DNA from: Pristionchus mayeri
Taxonomy: Eukaryota > Nematoda > Chromadorea > Rhabditida > Neodiplogasteridae
NCBI GenBank assembly: GCA_036245805.1
Contig: BTRK01000004.1
Coordinates: forward strand, 2,542,001 to 2,606,000
Length of the DNA stretch: 64,000 bases
Direction: 5' to 3'
In this document: positions 46,101 to 56,787 of the stretch, piece after piece
Layout: the number at the start of each line of letters is the position of its first letter
Numbering within the stretch: the stretch's first letter is position 1
Program-made: the position numbers and the translations under genes
The notes under the pieces: generated by a model
What the model was told of the DNA's origin: nothing
The model's input: the letters and a program-made list of their open reading frames with translations, nothing else
Databases searched by the model: none

Positions 46101-47328
46101 TCGAACGAAGCGGACGCGTAGAGGCCGACATGAAAAGGAGAAAATTATTGCAACTTCAGTTACTTCACCCTCTTGATCTGCATCAAAAATGATAGTGTTC
46201 CCACAAAGGGAATCCAGCTGAGAATTGTGGACATAAGGACCAGCTTGACGAGCTTTGAGCGGGGTATGCTGGTTCGCCCGTCGTTCAGCCTCAGAGTCCA
46301 CACTCGATACGAGAAGGAAAGGAGCAAGCATACAGCGGATTGGCACAGAAGTGCTGCATTGGCTGCTGCAAAAGTAAGGTATACTCATTTAAAATCATCT
46401 CACTTATTCGGAAAACTATTAAGAATACATTAATACGTTTTTTACACGCAATGATTGAGTTCACTCCCAAACAACACGGCAAAATATAATTAGGAGTGCC
46501 GAGTTGTGTTGGTGTGAGGCCGCGCATTGTTTGTGTCTCACATAGCAAAGCGTGGCAAGTCTTTGCTCCCAGCAGAGTGCATGGTCCCAAGAAGGTAAAC
46601 ACGAGGAGGTTGCCCACGTTTATGAACCTGAATAACACATTTACCACCTTACATGATTAACCTACTACGGATTAACCTACTGGACTAGTATGAATTATTC
46701 AACACATTCATCACCAAAATATCTCTGTTCTGCGTGCATGTTTCATTCGTTATACGTCGATAGAGTTCTAGAAACGATATCACGCTCTCTTCATTCTACA
46801 AACTCTCTTGAATCGGCGAAAGAGTGCATAGAATGAAGAGAGCGTGGCATCGTTTCTTGAACTCTATAAGTCGATCTCACCTCAAGGCACTCAATGCGCT
46901 GACAATTGCAGTGGCTGAATCGACGATCGCCGTACTCAACAGGAAGAAGGAGAAGGAGTGCAGTTGGGACGGTGTTCTGAGCAAATATCAAGCAATAGCT
47001 GCTACGACATTTATACACCAAACTAGCAAAAGCAATATATTTATATATTTAGCATGCATGAAATGCGTCGTTCTTCATGTGAAGAACGACGCGTACCGTA
47101 TAGTGATGCCAAAACGGCGCGCGCTCTCCTCGTTTCACACGCTCTCTCGCTCTGTCTGACCTGCGAGAGAGCGTGTGAAACGTGGAGAGCGCGCTCGCCG
47201 ATTTCGCATCACTAGTACCGTGTATTAATTCCAGCGATGAGCATCGTATTCAGCATGAGTGCGCCGACGTCCAGTAGGTACAGAATTACCCTATGTACAA
47301 TTTCGTCCCTTAACGGCATTTCAGCCAT
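43103..47328 (-). CDS. Srd-like chemoreceptor, complete frame but one abnormal acceptor
   Basis: Eight exons: 47219-47328 (MAEMPLRDEIVHRVILY, TM1), 46881-46976 (TPSQLHSFSFFLL, TM2), 46542-46627 (FLGPCTLLGAKTCH), 46169-46365 (LLLSFSYRVWTLR, TM3-4), 45935-46129 (second loop and TM5), 43825-43980 (ALTAQAILHVFMVVGYGCW, TM6), 43259-43323 (VGSPLVTLAIIEPYKR, TM7), 43103-43208 (stop TGA). All phases match, total 336 residues, the usual Srd length. The acceptor before exon 5 reads TTTTCAT where an AG is expected, in a 39-bp intron. TM6 has His where the paralogs have Pro. Introns carry two hairpin elements, a tRNA-like repeat and two nested mariner-like elements (44141-45884). It is an inverted paralog of 32876-35970. 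Confidence 0.75.
43344..43783. repeat. Direct repeat pair flanking a tRNA-like sequence
   Basis: About 48 bp (ATCCACACACCACTAGCTCA ... AAGCCTCTTGAAACAAAAAC) occurs at 43347-43391 and again at 43734-43781. Between them lies the tRNA-like sequence. This could be a local duplication or a retroposed insertion. Confidence 0.65.
43563..43637 (-). repeat. tRNA-like sequence (pseudo-tRNA or SINE head)
   Basis: On the - strand: TAGCGCAGTGGGTAACTC (box A-like) and GGGTTCGAATCC (box B, T-arm with canonical TTCGAAT loop). The acceptor stem (GTTACCA) finds no partner and the anticodon loop lacks the invariant T before the anticodon, so it is not a functional tRNA. It lies in an intron of the receptor. 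Confidence 0.55.
44141..45884. mobile_element. Mariner-like element (outer) in receptor intron
   Basis: TA on both sides (44139-44140, 45885-45886). Ends GGTTGTTCGGAAAGTTTCTT and its exact complement AAGAAACTTTCCGAACAACC (20 bp). 1744 bp in total, 844 bp without the nested element. No transposase remains. Confidence 0.88.
44601..45500. mobile_element. Second mariner-like element nested in the first
   Basis: TA on both sides (44599-44600, 45501-45502). Ends TCAGGTTGATTCAAAAGTTT and AAATTTTTGAATCAACCTAA are inverted repeats of about 30 bp with few mismatches. 900 bp, non-coding. Confidence 0.83.
46763..46864. mobile_element. Hairpin element, family 2 (intronic copy)
   Basis: TA-flanked (46761-46762, 46865-46866). 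Ends GAGTTCTAGAAACGATATC / GGCATCGTTTCTTGAACTC. The stem contains CGCTCTCTTCATTCTA and its complement. It lies in the second intron of the 43103-47328 receptor. Confidence 0.75.
47103..47212. mobile_element. Hairpin element, family 1 (copy 2)
   Basis: TA-flanked (47101-47102, 47213-47214). GTGATGCCAAAACGGCGCG ... GATTTCGCATCAC, stem CACGCTCTCTCGC/GCGAGAGAGCGTG. It lies four to six bases from the splice donor of the first exon of the - strand receptor. A separate 28-bp perfect hairpin (12-bp arms, 47065-47092) is next to it. Confidence 0.78.
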
Positions 47329-48467
47329 AGAAGATTGCGTGGTACTCAGCAAAACATTTGTCTCTCTCCAGGGAGACTGGAGTGTGGAAATGATAAACTG
47401 AAGATTATCAACCAGTATTTTTTGTTTGCTTTTGACATTTATGCAATCTAGTTTCCCTTTTTTTGCAAATATAATGTGTAATTATGGGAATATTCAATGC
47501 GGAAAAATTGTTGTTTTCACTTGACCATTTTATGATTTGTGATTTGCTAGTTCCATGCTCTCTGGTTCCTTCCTACATAAGACGATCAGTGATCATTCGG
47601 CTATCACAACCAAGTCATGTAGGTGATATGTACGACGCAATGTGAAGCGGAAAGTCAGAAGAACCAGGAAGATGTGGACACCATAAATTATATCTGGGTA
47701 AGAACAAGACAATAAGGATTGCTGCCAAAAGGGGGTCAGCTGGGCGTTTTTACCCGTGGTAAGCGTCAGCATAAGCATAAGACCTGGATTTGCTCCGTGA
47801 CTCTTCACACTATCCCGTTTCTCACCAAACTCAAGCAGGATATTCGTAATGAAGAGAACATGGAACTGCTCGCATCATTCTCATTACAACTATCTCCCGA
47901 ATCTCGAGTAAGTATCGAGGAATGAATGCGAGTACTCGATTGCTTTTGTGATTAAACACGCGGTTTTTTTGTTGAAAATTGACCTGGAATATCAACTAAC
48001 ATTTAGCGTCGCATAGTTCCGAGATAATTAGATACCAACGACAATGTGGCACATTGTTGTTGTGAAATGAATCTAGCCAGTCTAGTAGTTTAAGAATCAG
48101 CGAAAATTCGGAGAACCGAGTACACACCTGCAGTTACCTGGAATTAGAAATGAATGACGTGTTGGCACTTCTGAATTCACATTTTTTCATCTGCTTGAGC
48201 ACGGGCTATGAGAAAGAGGTGCTTGTGAAAGAGTAGTAGTCAGAGCGAAGTCCGCCGTGTTGATATCGTCAAAATGGAGAATACTTCCTCGCCAGTCCAT
48301 GAATCGATCAGGTTTGATTATTTCGCAACACGTACTACAACGGTATAATCGAAATAAATTGTTTTTATAATTCAAATATCCTTTTCTTAGGCACGAATTT
48401 AATTTTGAAATAGTCCTCTGCAATAGTGTTGATACTATTCTGTCTACTCTCGCGAGCTCGATTGGTT

Positions 48468-49171
48468 GGATATCACGCCTCTCACGAAATAATATACTTC
48501 ATTTTGGAGCTCCCTACACCGGGTTGGCTGCAGGCTGCTCCCACTTTGACCACAATTTTAGCGATTCTAGTGATAGATATACGAAAATACTCCTCTGAGT
48601 GACCCCCACTCATTTTTCGCGCTCTATCGATCCTTGTAATCCATATCCCACAAAAATCAATTTTAACTGTTCAACAGGAAATTTCACTCTCTTAAAGTTC
48701 AAATGATAAGTAAAAGATAAGTTTGACAAAGATGGTGTTTAAGAAATCGTTTTTTTTTCATAAACCACTTATTCGAAAGCTCTTGATGAGCTGCATTCAC
48801 TGTGAAAATTTGGTTTGCGCCTTTACCTACATTTTTAAGAAAATTGGTATTGAATGTAGCACCGTTAAAATTGATTTTTATCGGATATGGTTTACAAGGA
48901 TCGATAGACCGCGAAAAATGAGTGGGGGTCACTCATATGAGTATTTCCGTCTATCTACCACAATAATCGCTAAAATTGTAGTCAACGTAGGAGCAGCCTG
49001 CAGCCGACCCGGTGTAGGGAGCTCCAAAATGAAGTATGCAAATTGGAACTTTGAGGGTCAGTCAGACATGCCTTGGGATGATCAAAACCGGTAAGAATTC
49101 ATTTGCCGTTTTTCCCTCCAATCCCTATAATAGCAATTTTAGCTCAATTCTCTCGTGAGAGGCGTGATATG
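48468..49171. mobile_element. Fold-back element sharing termini with the 27.8-30 kb complex
   Basis: Outer ends GGATATCACGCCTCTCACGA (48468) and TCGTGAGAGGCGTGATATGG (49152-49171). Second inverted pair: ACTTCATTTTGGAGCTCCC near 48492 with GGGAGCTCCAAAATGAAGT near 49018. Inner arms pair around TGAGTGACCCCCACTCATTT. Unequal spacers separate the pairs, so it is degraded. Confidence 0.75.
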
Positions 49172-49487
49172 GTCGATTTGAGGATAACAGGACATGCGAT
49201 CGCATCCATATCGTTTCCTTTGGCCGTCCGTTGCATTCTCATCGTCGTGGTATGCTCGAGTCGAACTTCGGCGTACTACCCGACGAATATTGTGCTTACT
49301 GTGGTGAGCGAAGTAACCTGCCATTTGCCATTGGAAAAACATTGCATATCGAATGAAGTTTAATCCGAATTTCAGTGATCCCCTCAATCTGCTTTCTCCT
49401 AATTACTGCTCATTCACCCATTACCTCGATGTCCTCATCCTCCCAACTCAGATGTATAGCAGGAAATTGGCCGAGTTCTGGCTAAAG
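49172..49487 (+). pseudogene. Exon-like membrane protein fragments, unassigned
   Basis: Two open stretches: one directly after the fold-back reads HAIASISFPLAVRCILIVVV up to a GTGAGC donor near 49301; the second, after TTTCAG (49376-49487), reads DPLNLLSPNYCSFTHYLDVL and ends in CTAAAG/GTAGC. They look like receptor exons, but I cannot name the family or find the rest. A short hydrophobic stretch left of the fold-back (near 48425-48465) may be its other half. Confidence 0.3.
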
Positions 49488-49615
49488 GTAGCGATCGTGG
49501 ATTGATATATTCGGAACAATTGTTCAGAAAAAAATCGTCCAATACCGAGTAGAAGTGTGATTGAAAGTACCAACCAAATATTTTGTTGATAAACATAATG
49601 AATGATACATATCTA

Positions 49616-50861
49616 TCAGGTTGTCAGGAAAGTAATTGTAGATTTTCAATTCTGAGAAACCACGTCCTTTGTTTCATCCTGATTATCATATTGATGTTTA
49701 CAATCGTTGAGTCCTTGGATACTCTTTCCATCGCACATTGGTTCAAACCTTTCCATTTGTTATTGAGGATACAGGATGAAGTAAAAAATATATCAATGCA
49801 GAGTTGAGCTGGTATCATTTTGGCCCAGCAATCCATGGAGAACTAAGATATGGCAAATTTTATGTCATTTGCGAAAAGACCTACATACGCACATCACAAT
49901 ACAACATATAATTCTGATCCGTAACGAAAGGCCTGCCCAAAAATTCAGTCATTTGTGACATTGCCCCTGACGGAACGTCATCATAAATGCTTGAACCGAG
50001 CGTGTACCCGTAACAATAAACTTATGGAAACCGAATACAGTAACATTAAAAGCACCTTTCGTGCTCAGCTTAAAAATATATTTACATATGTTTGAAATAC
50101 TTCTTTCAAAACATGCAGCTTTCACCACTCTGAAGCTGAAATTTGAACGTCGAAATTCGACTATATGGTAACTTCCGGATTCCAGCATTGGTGAAAAGTC
50201 CTAACTTTTGTGGTTAAATATTAGAGCTACTCTTTATCTACCAGTATTCGGCTGGGCTAAGTCAGGGGATAGCTCATTTTTGAGGAAATGTATTCATTCA
50301 CCGTACTCCAAAAGCCGAAATTTTGGCTATGTTGACCTTTATTCAACAATCCTTAAAAACCATGTTTTCTAAAAGTAGAAAAGGCGAGAGTTGAAAAGTT
50401 TCTCAATAATAGGTAGCTCCATAGTGTATCATGGATGCGCACTTATGGAGAAGACAGTCTGTATAATCATCGATGCATGAAACCTTATCGCTTGATAGGT
50501 GTTAACACGGTAGTAGTTGAATTAAATGGTGGGTACATCATGCTATGTTGAGGCAAGAACGGTATTAGACCTATTTTTCGAAAGAACTGCCAATGGGCTT
50601 CTCAATACACTATATGAAAATTACAGCCATTATTTCCCTCAAAATACGAGAAGCGAAAAATATTTTCAGAAAATAGAGAAAATGTAAAATATGGCACAAC
50701 TTGAATTTTTCGGAAACCCAAAAAGCATGAAGCGATTTGAACACATGCATATATATACCTAATATGCACTAAAGAGCTAGCTTTAGATCTTTAACGAAAT
50801 TGGTTTTAGGATGGTTCAAACATCAACGTCCAAATCTACAATTACTTTCCTGACAGCCTAA
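49616..50861. mobile_element. Decayed mariner-like element
   Basis: 1246 bp between TA (49614-49615 and 50862-50863). Inverted ends TCAGGTTGTCAGGAAAGTAA and TTACTTTCCTGACAGCCTAA, pairing on for about 30 bp through TTGTAGATTT. Transposase not recognisable. Confidence 0.78.
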
Positions 50862-51833
50862 TACATTCAAATTTGTGCACACGTCATGAGGAATTGTGAT
50901 TGAGATCTTCTCGGCACATGGATATGATGAGCACATTGAAGGGATAGATACACAGAGATGAAAATAGAATCTTTCATATTTTTCCTCTTTCTTGTGTACC
51001 GAACGGCCACGCTACTTCCCCTTCTGCCTAGATTAATTCCACTTTTAATCCCCTCCACCCAGGTACTAACTCTAACTCACCCTTAGATAGATATATCGCA
51101 TTCATCTCTTTCCTCCTCAGTTTTCTGCTATTGCACAAGCGAAAAACAGTAGCACAATAACACAAGTCATTTAGTTTTTATACTGAAATATAATTTTTGT
51201 CATTTGTAAACCTCGTCCATTCACCTGCTCTATCGGATTATTCTGATAGCCTCCTTACATCGAATACCATGAATGCAGGTATAGCACGTGCTTCCTCTCT
51301 ATGAATAATCCCCTCACCATTTTGGCTTTCCGCTCCTAATTGTTTCGGCTGCTAATTTCCCCCTTCCAATGCCAGAATTAATTACCACACAAGTGTTCCT
51401 GCATGTCTTCTCTTTCCTCTCTATTTCTTTCGTCTTGACGTGGCATCATCCCAAATGAAGACCCATCCCTTTTTCCTCCATATGCAGAGGTGTTCGTTTT
51501 TTCGGCGCAATTAAAATTTCAAGGGACTTGGATAGTCTCACGCTCTCACATCATGCAGTGTTTGCGCTTCTGCGCTTCTCCATGCAAATTGTACAATGCA
51601 CGCTTCAAATCAGCGCATATAATTGTGAGAATATTGAGAAGTACTCGTGCGTGGCTAAATTCATACGTCCTTTAAAATGAGTGCGTCTCGACTGGGAAAA
51701 TAGTCATTTCAGTCACCGTTTGTGATTTTCTCGCCACTTGTGCATTACACAAATGCTGCCCACGTGTTAAACTTGTCGGCCGCCCTTCAATGTGATACAT
51801 AAATAAACTCGCCTGAAATTCGAATTAGATGTA
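50862..51833. other. Stretch without a recognised gene
   Basis: Pyrimidine-rich in parts (51290-51480). No supported exon or inverted repeat. Confidence 0.4.
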
Positions 51834-51939
51834 GTGATGCCAAAACGGCGCGCACTCTCCTCGTTTCACACGCTCTCTCGCAATGTCTGACCGATGAGAG
51901 AGTGTGTGAAACGAGGAGAGCGCGCGCCGATTTGGCATC
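51834..51939. mobile_element. Hairpin element, family 1 (copy 3, right end lost)
   Basis: The left end GTGATGCCAAAACGGCGCG follows TA (51832-51833). The right arm ends at TTGGCATCC without the terminal AC and TA seen in the other copies. Confidence 0.7.
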
Positions 51940-52384
51940 CAAATCAGCTGGAACCTTTCGTTAAAGTCAATTGCTACTCGCAGAGCCATATAAGTTATTG
52001 CGTCGTGCACAGCTTCGCTTCGATTGTGGGGAAATTGATATTCGGTCATTTTCAGTGCACGTTATGTCGTTCGTCCGCTCTCTAATCGCTTGTAATGGAA
52101 GCCGGGCGGAAATTGGGCGCAATTCCCAGAATACTGATGAGGCACACAGCTAGGAGAAATAGTCAAATCGTCCTTTCATTTCCTATGCTATATCGGCTTT
52201 TCAAATAGCACCCCTACCAGGATTGCTACGAATACGTGGTAGTGCATGTTGCTATATTGGGACAATATATTAGAAATTCCTCCACGATACCTAATACCAA
52301 GAAATTTGGTACGAATTCATGGCTTCTGATTGTCTTTAGAATATATTTTCTCACCGTAGCTCTGACTATTACAGAATCCAGATT

Positions 52385-53340
52385 CTTGCTTCCATCGCCT
52401 CTTTAGAATGTTCGAGAAAGTGATATCACATATATTTTCCCGGCATGTCTAGATGCGTTCTGTTATAATTTCGCTCTCAAAAGAAGAGGAGTGTTTTAAA
52501 TTGCATGGAGATTTGCAGTATTCTTCTCCTTTTCCCTGTTCCGATGCTTCTCTCCGAGCGAGAAGGAGTGCACACTTCAATTCCGCGACCTTTGTGCTAA
52601 CAACCGAGCAAATAGTATTATTACCGTACAGCCGAACCTATTACCTTCCAGAATCGTAAAATTTCGAGACTTTTCGTTCTGATATTTTGCTCTGTTAAAA
52701 GGAAGCCGTTTGAAATATAATGCTAGAATATTCTGTAGTCTAGTCTTCTTCTCCTTTTCCGTGTTCCGATGCTGCTCTTGGAGTGAAAAAGAGGGTTTTC
52801 AAAAAAATAGGGCTCAACGACAATTTCACTAACGAACGAGTACGGACCATTATTTAGCGAGCAATCACACCTACTGTCTTCCCAAATGTGAGACCAATTC
52901 ATGAATAACACCCTTTTTAAACGATTTCATCGACATACCCAAATGAGAACTTAACATTACTTTTCCGTACATATATTCCCCATCCCCCCAACGATATTCG
53001 GTGCAGATTTAGTATGAGGATAAACGAGTAGTATTTAAACAACGTTTACTTTTGCCCTGACCTTCAGAATTTTCTCTCCAAATCTCATCAGTTTTCCGCA
53101 CGTTTCCAGTTGCGTTCTGTTATTTTGCTCTCAGGAAGCTGTTAGAAGTAAAACGCTAGAATATTCTGTAGTCTTCCTCTCCTTTTCCCTTTTCCTTCCC
53201 CCTTTCCTTCTTCCGCCCGGGGAACGAAAAAAGAGTACACTTCAACAACGGCTCGTGCACTAAGAACCGCGTAAATATTATTATTTCGCGAGCAATCACT
53301 CCCACTCCCTTCCCATATGGCGAATCCCTATTTCTCACTC
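52385..53340 (+). repeat. Three diverged direct repeats upstream of the Srd-like gene
   Basis: Three blocks starting near 52385, 52690 and 53095 share TGCGTTCTGTTAT, GCTAGAATATTCTGTAGTC, CTTCTCCTTTTCC and GCGAGCAATCAC in the same order. Identity is modest. They fill the region just 5' of the intact receptor. Confidence 0.55.
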
Positions 53341-53393
53341 GAGAACAGAAATATGTGTTTTAAAAAATAATTGTATTTCAGTTTTCGCCTCTA

Positions 53394-55630
53394 ATGATGT
53401 CAAAACTTGTACATCACTCTTTCTACGGTGTTAGTATTTTGCTCAACGTTCTACTCATTTACCTCATTGCTGCTAGAACACCGTCATATCTCAGGTGATA
53501 CATCGTTGTCGACTTATTGAATTATTTGCATAGACAAGTTTCTATTCAAGGATGCATATTCTTGAAAATAGTCGTCAAATCGATTTCTGAAATTGTATTT
53601 TGAGATGCTACTCTATAGTACTGCTCTACTTGGACATCGTTCAAATGACCACTGCCGTTTCGTCAATGATAGTATTCAAAAAGTCAGTTAATCAATGTTC
53701 GCCTGCATAGTTGATTTGCTAGTGCTCAACAGTCCTTCTCAGAGTGCTCAGCACACCTTCCTTCTACATCGATAGCGTGAACGGCATCTGTAGTCAGTGG
53801 TCGTCTCCCTCTCTTTGCCTACTATTAAATGCCATTCAAATGTCCGGCACCTCGCACTACGCTGTGATGATCGCCTTCTGCTCCTGCTATCGGTGAGCCT
53901 TTGACGATGGTCTCCTTACGCAACCTCGTAACACTATTTTTTTTGGTTTTTCATTTTCCAATCAGCGCCAAATTCGTAACGAGTTCATCATATTCGTGAA
54001 TGTTCAGGTATTATGTGCTCGCGTTTTCTCGCTGTGAACCGACAAAAAGGAACCTGCTACTCGTCCTGGTCTGCATCCATATCCCCACCTTCATTGTTTA
54101 CGTGAGATGTTTGCAATAAGACATGGATACGAGTGCAACTCAAGGAAAAAAAAGCAATTCAATTTTACTCTATCTTCGACGATAGGTTAGGGTAATATTT
54201 TGCAATTCTAATAACATGTTATTCTGCTGTAGTAATAGTGCACATGCATGCGCTCGAGATTCTGCACTTTTGTTCCACACATCGTATAATTACATGCGCG
54301 CTCGCTGAAAAGCTGATTAACAATTACGATATTCGGATCTTGCCTATTCAGAGGAATTTCGCCCGGACACCCTTGTTGGAAGGGTCGAGTCTGACGAGAG
54401 CGATCAATGAGAGCGACACACTCTTTGACCAGCACTTGCTCCGAGAGGAAATGCTACTCAGTAAGTAGGGCTGGAAATAAAAATAAAAATAAAAAAGAAA
54501 TCGAATTTACAAAGAAATTATGAGGTTTTGTGAAGATACTACTGTAGTAATTCATGAATTGTCTTCAGTGATGCCGCAAAATTGGTCAACCTTGCTTGCA
54601 ACGGTCTGGATTCAGGTGGGAGTTTATCATATTGTTCAAACAATTTACCCAACATGTAACATGGATGATTAACCTCACGCATAGGTTAATGATAACCTCA
54701 GGGCAGTCGTGTATTTTTTTTGGAATTTGAGGGGAAGCGGTGATAAAACGGGTTTTGCCTTAAGAGCCGTGTTCCACTTCCTAGGGATCAAATGCTGAAG
54801 ATCACAGATCATCACAGGCGCTCATCATTCCCGTCTGTCTGATTGTCGTCCTCTGCTCATTCCGAGTCAACGCTATTCTCTTATCAGTCGTTTACATAAG
54901 CCAGAACAGCAAATTGAGACACGCTCAGATACTCAAAGTGAGCAAATACGTGCTACAGTTCATAAAGGCATATTGTTACTATTCACATAAATCGAGCATG
55001 GAAGTGATTCTATCACATATCTAATTGAAATTCCAGATACAGTGCCGTCATTGCCAATGAAGACCGGTTGTTTTAGAAAAGACTGTAGGGAAACTGATCC
55101 AAATTTCAAATGCTAGTTTAGAGCTGATATGGATTTGTTCATTGAGGGTCTTCTAGCGCAAGCAACGCTGCCCGCGCTGTACGCTGTCACTATTCTTGCG
55201 TACCGAATGACAAAAGGACATGAAAGGAGCAGCAATGAATTGCGCTATCTAACCCCCGTGGTGAGGCATTTTCCCATATTTTCAATAAATATAGACTACT
55301 TAGCGTGTGTAGAAGAGACCCCGTTGCTTGGAAGAACAGCATTTTCCACCAGGCTCAGACCTTGATCATGGATAAATAATGATAATGATAATGATAGACT
55401 ACTTACAAAACACACAGCACTGCAGATGGGTTCAATCATCACTGCTCTCAGTCCCTTACTCACAATCATCTTCACCATTCCTTACAAGGAGACTCTAGAA
55501 AGGTAAAATACTTGTATGGATAATTTGATGAAATCAATTCAGGTTCATACTATCCGGTGCCCGATCTCGGCATTCTTCCAGTTACTCGGATCATCGGATC
55601 ATCGGTGACAACGGGCCAGCGACATTGTGA
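53394..55630 (+). CDS. Srd-like chemoreceptor, intact
   Basis: Ten exons, all with GT..AG introns and agreeing phases: 53394-53494, 53605-53682, 53743-53892, 54008-54101, 54352-54460, 54569-54615, 54818-54937, 55117-55260, 55426-55502, 55543-55630; 335 residues. TM1 HSFYGVSILLNVLLIYLIAA then RTPSYLR; TM2 SIVLLYLDIVQMTTAVSSMI; NGICSQ before TM3; the CYRYYVL motif after TM3 is the Srd-type signature; TM4 LLLVLVCIHIPTFIVY; TM5 ALIIPVCLIVVLCSF; TM6 EGLLAQATLPALYAVTIL; TM7 IITALSPLLTIIFTIPYK; Ser-rich tail. The first ATG is 13 bp after TTGTATTTCAG, a likely spliced-leader acceptor. Expected role: ligand-sensing GPCR in amphid or phasmid neurons. The only chemoreceptor here in which I find no lesion. 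Confidence 0.88.
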
Positions 55631-56787
55631 ATGCAGGGCATTCCTTGCGATGATTCTTCAAAATTTAAAAAAAAACACGTATCTTTATTGTATCTTTCAT
55701 AATCACTGAACGGAAATGCGTAGTAGCAATATCTCATAAAAGTGCATATGTCAGTGTGTTACGGGTATATTAGAATGATAATTTGAATTATGCTAATTTT
55801 GTTTGTAAATAGATTCTTACGTCATTTGTTGGTGCCCGTTTCTACGTTTTCCGTACTTCTATATCGCGTATCCACGTCATTTGAGGAAATTGCGCATATA
55901 TTGTCGATCGTGAACCATCCCTGACTTTTCGAAATCAGCATTGCAGGATATAATTTCGTTAAAACGGCGAACTAAAAGTTCGCTCTTTTTCGCATTGATG
56001 CCGTCAGATTTCGCCATCGTCATGTGTTTCTACATCGATATTCATTCTGAACCTTACTTACGTGCACATCCATCAATTCAGCACGAATACGCAAATACTC
56101 TATTCTCTTTCACTCCCATGCATATGCGGTGATGTTTAACATCTCAACATTTTCTCGATCGAAAAGCAATAGAGATAAGTAAGAGAAAATCATGAATGGG
56201 GATAAACAACAGGGAGTTCCGTTATTGCATCCCCATGGGTCTAGGCAATTAATGTTTCTCACAATAAAGTGATAATGATCATCACAAGAAAATCAATAAT
56301 GTGTCATTTTAATAAAAAAACACGTGAAATTGAAGTTTGAGGAATATGACATTTATTTTTACGCAATTTATACTCCATTGTTTCACAGTCACAACTTTTC
56401 CTATGTAATCCATATTATTAAAACCTTTTAGAGAAGAAAAAACGAGCGAAAAACTTAAAAACCAGAGAAAAGGATTCAATTCTTGCTCATGGATTTACAT
56501 TCGTTAATTTGCATTACACCACTTATCATTCCGCCTCGCATAGACCTCTTTATTTATCAGCTCTAGTTTTGGTTATCAAATGTGTGACTGTCCCAAGCTC
56601 TGCCGAGTTCTTTGAAATATCGTTCAGCGTCTGTCCCCTCTCTGGTCACATCGACAGCCGCTGGGACTGGAATCCATTTAATTCTGAAAAAAAGCAATAT
56701 TTTTTGGGTACTACATCTATTTTCTCAAAGTATTCTTTCGCCCCATAAAGTATTAAAAGTGTTAGTGTTTGAATGATAATTACTTGT
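55631..56787. other. Intergenic stretch
   Basis: Between the intact receptor and the convergent Srab-like pseudogene. AT-rich; no supported feature. Confidence 0.45.
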
